NCBI RefSeq assembly: GCF_051014445.1
Contig: NC_135137.1
Coordinates: 17,237,501 to 17,301,500 of the forward strand
Reading direction: 5' to 3'
Source of the DNA: Colletes latitarsis
Lineage: Eukaryota > Arthropoda > Insecta > Hymenoptera > Colletidae
DNA: 64,000 bases
The notes under the pieces were generated by a model. It saw only the letters and a program-made list of their open reading frames with translations, was not told where the DNA came from and made no database searches. The translations under genes and the position numbers were made by a program. Shown piece after piece: positions 21,861 to 33,835 of the stretch. Numbering within the stretch: position 1 is the stretch's first letter; each line of letters begins with the position of its first letter.

Positions 21861-21888
<28 letters not shown>
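21345..21888 (+). other. R1-like 3' UTR with hairpin chain and poly(A)
   Basis: About 515 bp plus a 28-base poly(A). Perfect inverted repeats follow one another: GGTCC/GGACC at 21361-21375, GTCGGACCGGT at 21399-21409 with ACCGGTCCGAC at 21433-21443, and GGGAGGATACCGG at 21673-21685 with CCGGTATCCTCCC at 21706-21718. The conserved box GTCACCGTGGGGTTTTTAGT follows, then a CCCGCGCC/GGGCGCGG-type stem and CCTCCCACCTC with its complement. In R1-type elements the 3' UTR is what the reverse transcriptase recognises, which would explain the structure. Confidence 0.75.
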
Positions 21889-21891
<3 letters not shown>

Positions 21892-22842
21892 TAGTCAGAA
21901 AGCAGTTATCTGGTAGGAGAGCAGAAAGTTAGTAGGCAAGCTGTAAGCTGGGAAGCATGCAGCATGATAGAAAGCAAGCAGCAGGCTAGTGAGAAAGCAG
22001 TTAACTATTGAGCTAGTATCAAGCTGGTAAGCAAGCAGTAAGCTAGAAAGCAAACTGCAGGCTAGTAAGCATGCAGTAAGTGAGTCAGCTACCAGCAATC
22101 TCATAAGCAAGCAGTGAGCTAGAAAGCGAGGTGGATGCCAGTAAGGAAGCAGTATGATAGTAAGCAAGGAGCAGAATATTCAGAATGCTACTAGCTAGTA
22201 AGAAAGCAGTATGCTAGCAAGCAAGCTGTAAGCTAGTATACAAGCAGTAAGCTAGTAAGCGAGCAGGGTCCAAGTTCGGAAGTAGAAAGATAGTAAGCAT
22301 GCAGAATGTTAGTAAGCTAGCTGTGAGCTAGTAAGCGAGCAGAAAGCTAGTAGGCAGCCAGTAAGGTAGTAAGCAAGCAGTGAGCAAGTAAGCACGCGGC
22401 AGACTATTCAGATTGCTGCTAGCTAGTAAGAAAGCTGTATGCTATTAAGCAAGCAGTATGCTAGAAAGCAAGCAGCAAGCTAGTAAGCTAGCAGTAAGCT
22501 AGAAAGCAAGCAGTGAACAAGTAAGCGAGCTGTGAGCTAGTAAGCGTGCGGGAAGCTAGTAGGGAAGCAGATAGCTAGTAAGAAAGCACTCTGCTAGTAA
22601 GCATGCAGTAAGCTTGAAAACAAGCAGGAAGCAAATAAGCGTGCAGCAAGCTAGAAAGCAAGCAGCAGGCTAGCAAGGCAGCAGTTAGCTATTGAGCATG
22701 CAGTAAACTAGTCAGTAAGCAGTTTGCTAGTAAGGAACCAGTAAGCTAGCAAGCAAGCAGTATGCTGGTAAGAAAGCAATTATCTAGTAAGGAAGTAGTA
22801 AGCATGTAAGCGAGCAGTATGTTAGTATGCAACCAGTGAGCT
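21889..22842 (+). repeat. 19-bp satellite array, + orientation
   Basis: Degenerate monomers between the full R1-like copy and a solo LTR. The last five bases (22838-22842, GAGCT) are the left copy of the LTR target duplication. No gene is seen. Confidence 0.95.
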
Positions 22843-24494
22843 TGTTAGAATAGTGAGGGTTCAAATATTTTAATTGAACGCCTCGTCTAGCGGAGGTTCG
22901 GATCACGAGGGAACGGGCGTTGGAAAAGTAGTAATTGCACGTTGATTTTATTTTATTATATACGTTTATTTTGCACGTTTTTTCAGGACCAACACAAACA
23001 CAGGCTCTTAATATTAAACGCCTGGACGTCTGGCCGGCGTCTGGCCAGAAAAAGCCCCGCCGATGGGCCGTCTCCTTTGGCTGTTCGCGTCGCTCTACCC
23101 TGAAACAAGAGAGACGAGACTATGCGTAAATACCGAGTAACTTGAGTCACGTTGTCCGTCTCGTTCTAAGGTTCACGCGCTCTTGGTTGTGCTTGTCGCA
23201 CTCCCGAGCGGGGAACTCGGCCGCCGTGTTACGCAGCTAAGCTAGTGGACTGTATGTGTGAACGTTCCCTTTAAACCAGGAAACGTTTGTTTGCAGATTT
23301 GGAAGACGAGAATCGATCTCGATTTTTCCGACTGCTAATTTCGACTGTCGCTGGAGAGGTTAACAGAAGGAGATTGTAAGGCTCCAACTATTTGCCTGCT
23401 CCTCGGCCGTTCACCGTCCTCGTAATGCGTACGGGCACTGTGTGGTGCAGCACCTTTACAGCGCATGCAGCGACTGATAATTATAGTGCGTACACCACGG
23501 CTCTATACTGAGCGGTTCTACGCACAGTGTCCGTACACACTGGCGATGATTGAACTGCGCTCTAGCTGGTCGCCGGATGCCGAAACTCAAAGATTGTCCC
23601 GAACACCGACTGGAGGACGGCAAGACCACCCAGGGTATGCACGCCACGAAGGCCCTTAAGGGTGGGTTTGCACTGTTCGACAGTCGAGAGAGGTTCGAGA
23701 TTCAAATTCGAAACCTCGGACACGACCTCTGATTGCAGCGATACGTGTCTGATTTCAGACTGGCGTGGACTATAGCCACCGCTGAATAGAAATTTCGGAT
23801 TATAACTCACGAAATTTTACAGTCGCTTTGATCTGGTCGAAACCCGACCAGATCTATATCGTATTATGGCGAGTTGCGAAAGGAATTACGGGAAGGGATT
23901 GATTCACAATCCGTCCTCGTATTCGATTCCTTTCCTCGTTTGCGATTTTTTAATTTAAATTGGAAACGGGTTACGGAAGGAGTCACGTTAAAGGATTGTT
24001 TTTACAATCCGTTCTCGCATGGAGTCCTTCCTATTCCACGTTTAGAATTTATTCGAAAAGTTCGAGTAACTCGTAACTATTCGAGAACAATGGAATGTCC
24101 GAGGAGCAGGGTCGTATGCCCATGTGCTCCCTGCCGGTTCCAGAATAAGAGTGACGGACGAGCACGGACAGTCAAAATGTTCGCTCGAAGGGTGAAACCT
24201 CCGTAGAGCGGCGCTGTAAACGTTTTTTGAGTCCGTCTTTGTCTAACTCAAAATTGTCGTACCTTCTCTAGACACGCGCGTCGAAACTTTCTTTTCGAAA
24301 TTGAGCGTTACGCGGTCGATCGCGTGAGGTCTCGAAAAAAACCCGAGAGCGGCTGTTTTTCAGTCCCGTACTGTTTTCGCGTAGCGGACACGACGACCGA
24401 GGTACCTCTGGTCTTACGTACGCTGAACAAACAAAACCGGCTGACGAATTATGATTTACTCGAAAATACGTCGAATTAACGCGATATTTAAACA
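22843..24494 (+). mobile_element. Solo long terminal repeat, 1652 bp (LTR family X)
   Basis: It starts TGTTAGAATAG, ends ATATTTAAACA and is flanked by the 5-bp duplication GAGCT (22838-22842 and 24495-24499). The TG...CA ends and the duplication identify an LTR retrotransposon remnant left by recombination between two LTRs. No gag or pol is present. Relatives with the same ends lie at 48990-50699 and, inverted, at 51914-53585. The parent element's superfamily cannot be told from the LTR alone. Short open frames inside are not shared usefully between copies and show no domain. Confidence 0.9.
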
Positions 24495-25534
24495 GAGCTA
24501 GTAAGCGATCTGGGAGCTTGTATGGGTGCAGTATGAACGTAAGCAAGCAGCACGCTGGTAAGGAAGCAGTAAGCGAGTAAGCTAGCAGTAAGTTAGAAAG
24601 CAAGCAGCAAGCTAGTAAGGAAGCAGTGACCTCGTAAGCGAGCTGGGAGCTAGCAAGAAAGCAGTATGCTACTCAGCACGCAGTAAGCTACTAAGCAAGC
24701 AGTAAGCAATTAAGAAACAAGTAAGCTAGTAAGCAAGCAGCAGGCTAGTAAGGAAGCAGCAGGCTAGCAAGAAAGCAGTTAGCTATAAAGCACGCAGTAA
24801 GCTAGTAAGCATGCATTGACCCTGTAAGCACGGAGTGAGCTGGTAAGGGAGCAGGATGCTAGTAAGCAAGCAGTGAGCTAGTAAGCGAGGAGGAAGCTTG
24901 TGAGGAAGCAGTAAGTTAGTTACAAAGCAGTAAGCTAGTTAGCAAGCAGGAAGCTTGTAAGGAAGCATTCGGCTAGTGAGAAAGCAGTAGGTTAGTAAGA
25001 AAGCAGTAAGTTGGTAAGCACGCAGTGAGCTAGTGAGGAAGCGTTTAGTTAGTAACGAAGCAGCAAGCCAGTAAGCAAGCAGAAAGCAGGTAAGCATTGA
25101 GTATGCTAGTAACCAAGCAGTAAGTTAGTAAACTAGCAGTAAGCTTGTGAGCAAGCAGCAAGATAGTGAGCAAGCAGTGGGCTAGAAAGTATGAAGCAGG
25201 CTAGTAAGAAAGCTGTAAGCTAGTAAGCAACCAGTATACTAGTAAGGAAGCAGTAAGCTAGAAGGCAAGCAGCAAACTAGTAAGCAAATAGTAAGCTAGT
25301 AACGGAGCAGGGAGCTAGTAAGGGAGCAGAATGCTAATAAGCGAGCACTAAGCTAGTAAGCAAGCAGCTGGCTAGTAAGAAAGCAGTATGCAACTGAGCA
25401 AGCAGTAAGCTTGTAAGCAAGTTGAAAGCTAGTACGCAGGCAGTAAGCTTGTAAAGAAGCAGTAAGCTAGTAGGCAATCAGTAAGCTAGTAAGGAAGCAG
25501 TAAGCTAGGAAGAAAACAGCAAGCTATTATGCAA
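24495..25534 (+). repeat. 19-bp satellite array, + orientation
   Basis: Degenerate monomers between the solo LTR and the subfamily B R1-like copy. The end reads AAGCTATTATGCAA, which may be the diverged 5' target duplication of the next element (compare GCTAGTACGCAA at 36001). No gene is seen. Confidence 0.95.
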
Positions 25535-25923
25535 CCCTCTGGGTCTGTGTCCCGCAATCGTCGGCCGCAGTAAGGGGCGTAGCGACCCCGAGGTACCTGA
25601 TGCTTATCACTCCGTAATCCTCCTGTTGGTCGCCACAAAGACCCATTCACAATTCCTTTTTGGTTTTGTGAATGGTTGGTGACGGCAGGTGGAACGGGGG
25701 CCTTGGCTTAACCGCCCGGGACCGCGAGTATGGCGACTCTATAAAATCGCCCTCCAATCCTAAGTTATGGTGCGCGGCGATGGGATGCATTGTTGGGGGA
25801 GGAGGCCCAATCCCAAGCGACCACCTCCGGGGGCACCTGCCGAACCCCCGGAGTATTAGGCTTGCCCGGGTAAGGCAGCTCTGCCCGGGTGGACCTTTTT
25901 TCCGACCTACGCTTGGGAACTAA

Positions 25924-27727
25924 ATGGATTTTCATGACAAAACGGGGTTGGGGTGGTTTATTGCGGAGAGGGAGGTCGAAGACGGTGTTGGGACTAGGGT
26001 GACGGCGCTCGCGCCTTGCCCGGCTTCGTGGAGGGCGGAGGACGACGACGAGACTGCGTCAGTCTCATCCTTCTCCTCCACCAGGAGCCACATAGGTTCC
26101 AAGGGGTAGCGGTCGGGGCAGGCCGTCTCCGGAGTGGGTAGGCCAATGAGCCCGGTGGTAATGGTGAGTTGCCTCAAGGACGAGGTAGCCGAGGAGATTT
26201 CCGAGAGCATACCCTCGTCTCTGAGGCGGGTGGAAAAGGTGGCCGCATCCTGCTCCTTTAAGGGGCAAAAGAGCGGCGGCGTAAAAGATGAGGGAGGCGG
26301 CGCAGGAGCTGAACGGACGGAACGCCCGTGTGCAGCTCCTGTCGGAGGAGGAGATACGGCGGAGGAGGAGGGCAGAGGCGTGCTGGAATGGCGCGGACCA
26401 CCCTCCAATCCTCCCGCCTCCACCGCCGCGTGACCCGGTGGTGGCAAATAAGCGGGGTGCGGCGGCGGTGGTGCGAGGCTCTACAGGCCGTCCCGCCCGC
26501 ACTCCGTCCGCGCAGAGTTCCCCTTTCTCCTCAGATGACGAACTTCTGAGGAGGATTGGGGAAATGATTGACCGGAAGCTGGCCGCCTTCCGGGATGAGC
26601 CCCTCCCCGGTAGAGTGGTCAGCATGAAGGCGATGCCCCCCCACCCCGGCCAATACCGGTACAATCGGGGAAGGCGATGGTGGGGGGAAAGAAGGCTCCG
26701 GGGCCTCGGGTCGCGGCCTCAAAGCGGACCAGACTACCCGCGGTCCCGGATCGGACGCCATCCATGGCACCGTCCCAAGGGGGGGTGTCCTGGAGCGGGG
26801 TAGTTGAGCGGAAGGCGAGGAAGGCCTCGCAGCCGCAACCTCCGCCCTCGCCGCACGCAGCCAAAGTAAAGGCCGCGAAGACGCGACCTGTGCGCCCCCC
26901 CAAAACGGCAGCGGTGGTGCTGACCGTCGCGCAGTGTGGCGACCTGACCCTCGCGGCGGCGATGCAGCTCGCCAGGAAGAACATCTCCCTGGAGGAGCTT
27001 GGCATCGCTTCCGTGAGGGCGAAGAGGGCGGTGACCGGGGGTCTCCTGCTGGAGATCCCTGGAGCGGTGGGCGGGGAGAAGGCGGACCGACTCGCCCAGA
27101 GGCTCCGGGAGCAGCTGGGCGAGCGAGGTGTCCAGGTCGCCAGGCCCACGAAGCGCACGGACATGCGCGTTTGTGGGCTGGACGACTCGGTCACAGCGCA
27201 GGAGGTGTCTCGCACTAAGCGAGGGCGGGGGACTGCCCCGAAGGAGACGTGCGTGTCGGAGAGTTCCGCAGGTCTCCTTCCGGCCTGGGGTCGGTGTGGG
27301 CCCGGTGCCCCCTCTGCGCTGCCCGCAATGTGGCGGCATCCGGGAGGGTCGTGGTGGGGTGGGTTTCGGCGCGAGTATCTCCACTCGCGCCGCTCCCACT
27401 CCAGTGTCACCGCTGCCTCGAGTTGGGGCACGTGAGGCAGTGGTGCACCTCGTCGGTGGACCGCAGGGTTCAATGTTACCGCTGCAGAGCGAAAGACCAC
27501 CGGGCAAGTCAGTACTCGGCGGCCCCCACTACCCGCCATGTGCGGACTTGGGGAGGCCGGCCGATCACTGGGTGGGGAGCAAAAAGTGCTCTCCCCCCTC
27601 CCGGAAGAAGAGGGGGAATCGGCCCTCTCCGGTTCAGGCACGGCGGTCGGTGGCATCGTCCACAATGGAAGTGGACGGTGCCACGGTGACGGGCAGCCGG
27701 GAGGAGGCTGGGGCGGCCGCTAAGTAA
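25924..27727 (+). pseudogene. R1-like ORF1, degenerate
   Basis: It starts MDFHDKTGLGWFIAEREVED, as in the copy at 11149. A stop falls near 26107 (AAGGGGTAG), and later parts lie in other frames. The core (SVRAKRAVTGGLLLEIPG, MRVCGLDDSVTAQEVS) and the first zinc knuckle (CHRCLELGHVRQWC) are readable. The second knuckle is mutated (CYRCRAKDHRASQY, last Cys lost). The stop-start TAATG is kept at 27725-27729. It is non-functional. Confidence 0.85.
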
Positions 27728-29455
27728 TGTCGCCCCGTCTCCTCCTCCAGGCCAACCTCAACCACTGACGTGCGGCACAGGACATGATGTCCCAAGTCCT
27801 CGCGGAGTGGGGGGATGGCCTGGCGGTCGCCGCCGAGCCGTACCGCGTCCTTGATCAACCTCATTGGGTGGGGGACACGGACGACTTGGTAGCGGCGGTA
27901 TGGGTAGGAGGCGACGGGTCCCCGCCTTTCTCCATCCTGGAGCGCGGTCGGGGCTTCGTCGGCGTGGACTGGCGGGGGCAGTCGCTGTGGTTGGGTGCTA
28001 TATCTTGCCCTGCAGCGGCCACGCCGCGTTCGAGCAGTACCTGGCCGAGGTCGCGGCTAGGCCGGTGCTGGTCCCGGGGGACTTTAACGTCAAGTGGGTG
28101 GCGTGGGGATCCCCCAGGACCTCCGTTCGCGGTGGTATTCTGGGCGACTTGGCGACCGGGCTCGATCTTCGATTAGTGAACCGGGGGTCGGCGCACACGT
28201 GCTTGCGGCGATTTGGGGGGTCCATCGTGGATGTTGGATTCACGACCCGCAACGCCGTGCGCATGGTGTCGGGTTGGCAGGTGGTTGAGGGGGCAGAGAC
28301 ACTTTTGGACCACCGGTATATTCGGATGGAGGTCTCTGCCCCCGGATGTACATCCCGACAGCACCGCCCGGTTGGCGCCTCACCGCGCCGCTGGGCGCTT
28401 CGGCGCCTGGGCAAGGACGCTATGATGGCAGTTGCTCTCGCTGCAACTTGGGTGCAGGGGGCGGCCGAGTTGCCGAGCATAGAGGAGGAGGTCGCCCGGC
28501 TCAGGGGATTAGTCGCAAATATTTACGACTCGGCGATGCCCCGGGTCGGGAGGGCTTCTCCTCGCTGGGCGGTGTACTGGTGGTCGGCTGGGATCGCAGA
28601 ATTGCGCGTCGCGAGTGTGCGCGCCCGACGCCAGTACACCTGCGCGCGCCGTCATCTACGAAGAGACGATGGCGTGGCGCAAACGAGGGCAGAAGACCTG
28701 TATGAGTTCTACCGTACGGCTCGGGTTGCTCTGCAGGTCGCCATCAAACGGGCCAAAACCCGGGCATGGAAGGAGCTCCTCCAGACCCTCGATGACGATC
28801 CTTGAGGGCGCCCGTATAAGGTGGTGCTAAATAAGCTCCGCCCGTGGGCACCCCCTGTCCCCGAGGGTCTTGACGCCGGCTGCTGGAGAACACGGTCAAT
28901 ACTCTCTTTCCAATTGGGGAGGGAGGATCACGTCCTCCGGCGGCGTCGGCTGTCCCAATTGAGTGGGTGGCCGTGCTGGGTGTCACGCAGGGGGAGCTGG
29001 CCACGGCCATCAAGCGGCTCGAGGCGCGTAACACGGCTCCGGGGCCGGATGGTGTGCCTGACCGGGCTTGGGTTTTGACCCAGGGCGTCCTTGGGGCCGC
29101 CCTCAGGCGGTTGTTTGACCGATTTCTGAGGGACGGGCGATTTCCCCCTAGTTGGAAATTGGCGAGGATGGTCCTCCTCCGGAAGGCGGGTCGGCCCGCG
29201 GAGTCTCCCTCCGGCATACCGGCCCATCTGTCTGCTCGGCGAGATGGGCAAGCTCTTCGAGCGCGTGATTGCTGCCCGCCTCGTTAAGCACCTGTCGCGG
29301 GGAGCCCCCGGCCTGGCCGACTGCCAGTACGGTATCCGGGAGGGTTGATCGACGATCGACGCGATAGGTCGCGTGAGGGCCCTCTCGGGGTCGGCCGTCT
29401 CCCGGGGTGTGGTGGCTTTGGCAGTATCCTTGGATATTGCCAACGCCTTTAACAC

Positions 29456-29712
29456 TGATGGGATTTGCTTGCTCGTATACAAAAATCACAGTGTTCGTTT
29501 TTTGAAACTCTTTATTTTTTACACACGTCTTACTCGGGCAATGGTCGCGAGAGAACTCCTCGTTCTTTCTTTTGACATTAGCCTCGTGGCTCTCGCCGAC
29601 CTCCCTGGCCAACCCCCTAAGAGGTGGCAACGCCGCGGAATTCCCCGGGTCCCCCGTGCTAGCCGTTCGTATGCCCGACGCTTGTTTATACATTGTATGG
29701 CTAACCGCTACA
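29456..29712 (-). repeat. 3' LTR of the gypsy element (257 bp)
   Basis: On the - strand it reads TGTAGCGG...CCCATCA. It is the downstream LTR because the purine-rich tract (29713-29725) lies beside it and pol ends toward it. It differs from the other LTR at seven positions. TTTATTTTTT in the middle is near where an RNA end could lie, but no signal was proved. Confidence 0.92.
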
Positions 29713-29725
29713 TCACCCCCTTTCC
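29713..29725 (-). other. Polypurine tract of the gypsy element
   Basis: On the - strand the tract reads GGAAAGGGGGTGA directly before the 3' LTR. This is the expected site and composition for priming plus-strand DNA synthesis. Confidence 0.8.
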
Positions 29726-29842
29726 AGTGCAAACGTTATGCCTAGCTAGTGTTCCTTAATTTCTAACTTACAATTAGCTTAAACTAAACTATGTACATCT
29801 TACAAACTACTTACTATCTACGCTATAGGCTTACTTACAACA

Positions 29843-31594
29843 CTAGCAACCGACCTGCAGACGATCGGGATATCTTACGCGTCTTCCTGTACGCGTCCGT
29901 ACAGGATTCTGCGCGCAGGTCGGCGTGGCATCAGCCACCGGCTCTCGTGCGGTACGCGATGACATTTCGTTATCGGATTCTGTCGGTAATTCGCTATGTT
30001 CGAATATGTACGCCGGCTTGAGTCGATCTACCGAAACTGACGTTTCTTTACCTCTTAGACGGATTACATACGTTTTTTCCGACCTAGAAGTAACGGGGAA
30101 TGGTCCCTCGTATTGCGATTGCAAAGGGCCTTTCGCGGCGCCGACGCGTACAAAAACGTGCGTGGTCGTCGGTAAATCTTTAAAGACGAAGATTTTCCTT
30201 CCTCCATGCCGTGATCCTGTGATCGGCCGCAGAGTTTTAAAATACGCGCGAAGGTTATCTACTAATTCTATGGGCTCCGCGTTGCTTTCCGATCCTGTAA
30301 ACAATTCTGCTGGTAAACGGATATTTTCGCTATAAACTAATTCAGCTGCGGACGCTGTCAAATCCGCTCGGTGGGCCGCTCTAATACCTAACAAAACTAT
30401 CGGTAACGCGTCTGACCATCGTTCGTCACTATGGCATCTAATCGCCGCTTTGAGTTGTCGATGGAAACGCTCGACCAACCCGTTCGCTGCCGGGTGGTAC
30501 GCGGTCGTTCGCAGGTGCATCGTCCCTAACAGCGCGTTCAATTGTTTAAACAGTCGCGATTCAAACTGTCGGCCCTGGTCGGTGGTAATACGCAACGGCG
30601 TGCCGAACCTTCCTACCCAACCGCTAACAAATGTTCGGGCGACTTTTTCCGCCTCGATGTTTTCTAACGGGAACGCTTCCGGCCAACGCGTAAATCGATC
30701 CACGCAGGTAAGGCAATACCTGTTACCTCGTGATATCGGCAATGGGCCCACTAGGTCGATATGTTCATGCTCGAACCTAGTGGATGGTAACGCGAAATTG
30801 CCGATAGGACTTGATACATGTCTATAAATTTTTTCGCGCTGGCATTCGAGACAACAACGGGCCCATTCGCGACAATCTCTTTCGATCGACGGCCATACGA
30901 ATCGCTGTTTGACCAGTTTCGCGGTGGCTTTAATCCCCGGGTGCGAAAGGTTATGTACTGAAGCGAATACCTGCCGTCGGAAAGGTTCTGTCACGAATGG
31001 CCTAACTCTGCTTGTGGTAATATCACAATACACCTCGGTGTCACTGTTCGTAAATTTTACGCGTTTCAACTGTAGCGCGGTATCGGATGCTGTTAGGAGT
31101 TTCCGTAATTCCTGATCTGCCTTTTGCGATTCTGCCAGTTTCTCGAAGTCTATTGCTGTGGTGATTGATTCTATTCTTGACAACGCGTCTGCTACCTCGT
31201 TGTCTTTACCACTGACGTGCTTAATATCTGTAGTAAATTGCCCGATAAAATCTAAATATCTAAACTGTCTTGGCGTACTTTTCTCTGGCTTCTGCTTGAA
31301 TGCATACACGAGTGGCTTATGGTCAGTGTACACGGCAAATGTCCGACCTTCCAACGCGTGGCGAAATTGTTTGATCGCGGCATACATTGCTAACAATTCG
31401 CGATCGTATGCGCTATACTTTCGTTGCGGAGGCGACAATGATTTCGTATAGAATCCTAGCGGTTGCCAACAATCTCCTTGCCGCTGCTGCAAGGCAGCAC
31501 CTAGCGCGAATTCTGAAGCGTCTACCATTACCGCGAGTTGCGAGCTGTTATTTGGGTGCGCTAATAATGCGGCGTTCGCTAACGCGTTTTTCAA
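29843..31594 (-). pseudogene. gypsy pol, RNase H and integrase part (after frameshift)
   Basis: 583 codons in a frame different from the protease/RT part. RNase H covers about residues 20-140 (VMVDASEFALGAAL, Asp25; DRELLAMY; YTDHKPL). The integrase zinc-binding HHCC is His214, His218, Cys248 and Cys251. The core acidic triad is Asp280 (HIDLVGPLP), Asp339 (TTDQGRQFES) and Glu375 (GLVERFHRQ), with the usual 35 residues between the last two. A GPF-type module (YEGPFPVTSRSEKTYVIRL) follows. It would be made only by frame change near 31610. In the family this is one polyprotein with protease and RT, so the copy is disrupted. The domains themselves look intact. Confidence 0.9.
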
Positions 31595-33008
31595 CTGATC
31601 TACCGCTTTTTTCGGCTTCGGTTGACCACTGTATCGGCGCGTCGCTCTTTAATTTCCGCCCTTTTAACAAGTGGTTGAGGGGGGTCTGAAACGCTGCCGC
31701 GTTCGGTATAAATCTCCGATAAAAATTAACCATATCTAGAAAGCGACGAAGATGCCTGACCGTACGCGGTTTCGGAAACTTTACGATCGCTTCGACCTTT
31801 TCCGGTAGCGGTTTCGTACCCTCGGCGTTGACGGTATACCCGAGGAACTTTATCTCGGACACGGCGAATACGCACTTTGTCGGATTAACTACTATCCCGT
31901 ACGTGTTTAGGCGCGAGAAAAGCTGCCTCATGTGTTGCCTATGCTCCGTTTCATTTCTCGACGCGACTAATATATCGTCTAGATATGCGTACGCGAAATC
32001 AAAGCCCCTGAGGACCATGTCTATGAAACGTTGGAACGTTTGAGCCGCGTTTCTTAGCCCAAACGGCATGACCGTATACTCGTATAAACCGGAAGGCGTG
32101 GTTATCGCGGTCTTTGCAACATCATCCGGATGTACTGGAATTTGATGATACACCCTTATCAAATCGATCGTCGAAAATACCGATTTTCCATTCAACATTC
32201 GCGAAAAATCTTCAATGTGCGGGACCGGATAACGGTCAGGGATCGTGCGAGCATTTAAAGCGCCGTAATCTCCGCAAGGCCTCCATCCGTTGTCCTTCTT
32301 AGAGACAATGTGCAAGGCTGACGCCCATTGACTCTTTGAAGGTTGTACGTGGCCTTGATTTAGAAGCTTCTCAAATTCCGTTTTCGCGATTCGATACATT
32401 TCCGTTGACAATCTGCGCGGTTTACAAAAGATCGGCGGTCCGGGAGTCGTGTTTATATAATGTACGACGTCGTGTTTTACCTGACGGACGGTTGTGGTGG
32501 GTCGGACGATGTCTGGAAATTCTTCCAACATCCGGTCGTAGGGTGAATTTCCAACGATCGTTTTGACCGACTCGGTCGTGTCCCTCGTTGTCCTGCCGAT
32601 GGCTGCTAGCGTAGTTGTTTGGTCCAGCAGCCGGCGGTTCTTCAAATCCACCAACAGCCCGTAGTGGCTCAGGAAATCGGCCCCCATAATGGGCTTCGAT
32701 ACGTCCGCGATAATGAAATCCCATTGAAAAGCACGACGGAGTCCCAGATTCAAATTGATGGTCCGCATACCGTACGTACTGATGGTAGAACCGTTCGCTG
32801 CGTACATCTCGTAGGTTGCCTTATCGACTCGACCTTTTATTCGCGTGCGGGGGTACACGCAAAGATCCGAACCCGTGTCGATCAAGAACTCTTCTTTCGA
32901 ATATCTGTCGACCATGTAAAGGCGGCTCGTTTTTGGATCATCACCGCTTGCCGCATTCAGTGATGTGTCTCCGCGTTTCCCGTCGCGAAACTGCAAGGTT
33001 GACGGCAC
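31548..33008 (-). pseudogene. gypsy pol, protease and reverse transcriptase part
   Basis: 486 codons in the -1 frame relative to gag, overlapping it by 52 bases, as expected for ribosomal frameshifting. The protease shows FLIDTGSDLCVYPR (Asp44). The reverse transcriptase shows GWRPCGDYGALN (usually RALN; Arg is Gly here), IDLIRVYHQIP, MPFGLRNAAQTFQRF and AYLDDILVAS (YLDD at 342-345). After the connection region the frame drifts into a foreign C-terminus because an A run (six A on the - strand, near 31607-31612) is one base longer than the frame requires. Either a real inactivating change or a homopolymer read error. Confidence 0.9.
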
Positions 33009-33784
33009 TTTGTCGATGCGGCTCCGAAGGTTCTATGATACCAACAATGACTTCTTCCTGCTGGCGAATTTCCACGTTTACAACTACGCGAGCGAGATCG
33101 GCGACGGAAATTTCTTTCCGATTGTCTTTCGGCACGGCCTCGCCTCAATTCAGCCACTTCTAGTTGCAGGTCATTCAGGCGTTTTAATACCTGTTCCATT
33201 GCACTGTCTTGCTGAACACTCGCGACTTGCACCGGGTTCGTATTTTCGCGTATCTGATCCGCGATTTCAGCGAGTTTGCTGAGTGGCAAATCGGGTTGCG
33301 AATTTACTATTGCGCGGGTCATCGCTGGTAAACTTCGCGACCATAGCGTACGCAAGAACTCTTCGTTTACCGCCGTGCCTGCCAGGCCCTGCATGTGCCG
33401 TAAAAATTGAGACGGTGTCCTGTCCCCTATTTCCTCCTTGGCCAGGAGTCGTTCTATTCGCTCGCTTTGAGACGCGGAAAGTCGACGTACCAACTCTCTT
33501 TTCAGCGTTTCGTATTTCTCCGTAGCCGGGGGGTTGTTAAAAATGTCCTGCACTTCCGCGGCGTATTTTGGCTCTAATTGCGACATCACATAGTAATATT
33601 TCGTCGTGTCCACTGTCACGCCGCTCAGAGCAAATTGCGCCTCGACCTGGTGGAACCACACCGCGGGCTGTTCGGGCCAAAACGGCGGAATGTGGATGCC
33701 CATTCTGGTTGCTTCCGGAATCGCGGCGGAGTCCTCGGACACACTGCCGGTCGCGGATATTGCCTGATTCCGTGTCGTTGGCAT
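32957..33784 (-). CDS. gypsy Gag protein
   Basis: 275 residues, starting MPTTRNQAISATGSVSEDSA, with the ATG about 70 bases inside the 5' LTR. The capsid-like core runs from PPFWPEQPAVWFHQVEAQF to the PSQFLRHMQGLAG region, typical of insect Gag of this group. A basic tract (RRRSRSRSCKRG) precedes the motif CWYHRTFGAASTKC...PC at residues 247-264. That CHCC spacing is characteristic of CsRn1-clade Gag and differs from the retroviral CCHC knuckle. It would assemble particles and bind element RNA. The frame is open. Confidence 0.9.
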   Translation of the reverse strand: MPTTRNQAISATGSVSEDSAAIPEATRMGIHIPPFWPEQPAVWFHQVEAQFALSGVTVDTTKYYYVMSQLEPKYAAEVQDIFNNPPATEKYETLKRELVRRLSASQSERIERLLAKEEIGDRTPSQFLRHMQGLAGTAVNEEFLRTLWSRSLPAMTRAIVNSQPDLPLSKLAEIADQIRENTNPVQVASVQQDSAMEQVLKRLNDLQLEVAELRRGRAERQSERNFRRRSRSRSCKRGNSPAGRSHCWYHRTFGAASTKCRQPCSFATGNAETHH

Positions 33785-33835
33785 CTTACCACTACTTTCA
33801 CGTCACTCAAAATTTATAAAAAAAACTGAACTGTG

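Larger units (their letters stand above)
15910..21888 (+). mobile_element. Full-length R1-clade element, subfamily A (copy 1)
   Basis: A complete unit of about 5.98 kb: 5' UTR beginning CCCCTCAGGGG, ORF1, ORF2, 3' UTR and a 28-base poly(A) (21861-21888). The 5' end is fixed by comparison with the copies at 38413 and 57239, which begin with the same bases beside satellite. Here the 5' side abuts the truncated copy 11030-15909 and not satellite, so no target duplication is visible. The 3' flank is satellite (GGCTAGTCAGAAAGCAG). ORF2 is open; ORF1 has a shift in a C run near its end. Confidence 0.95.
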
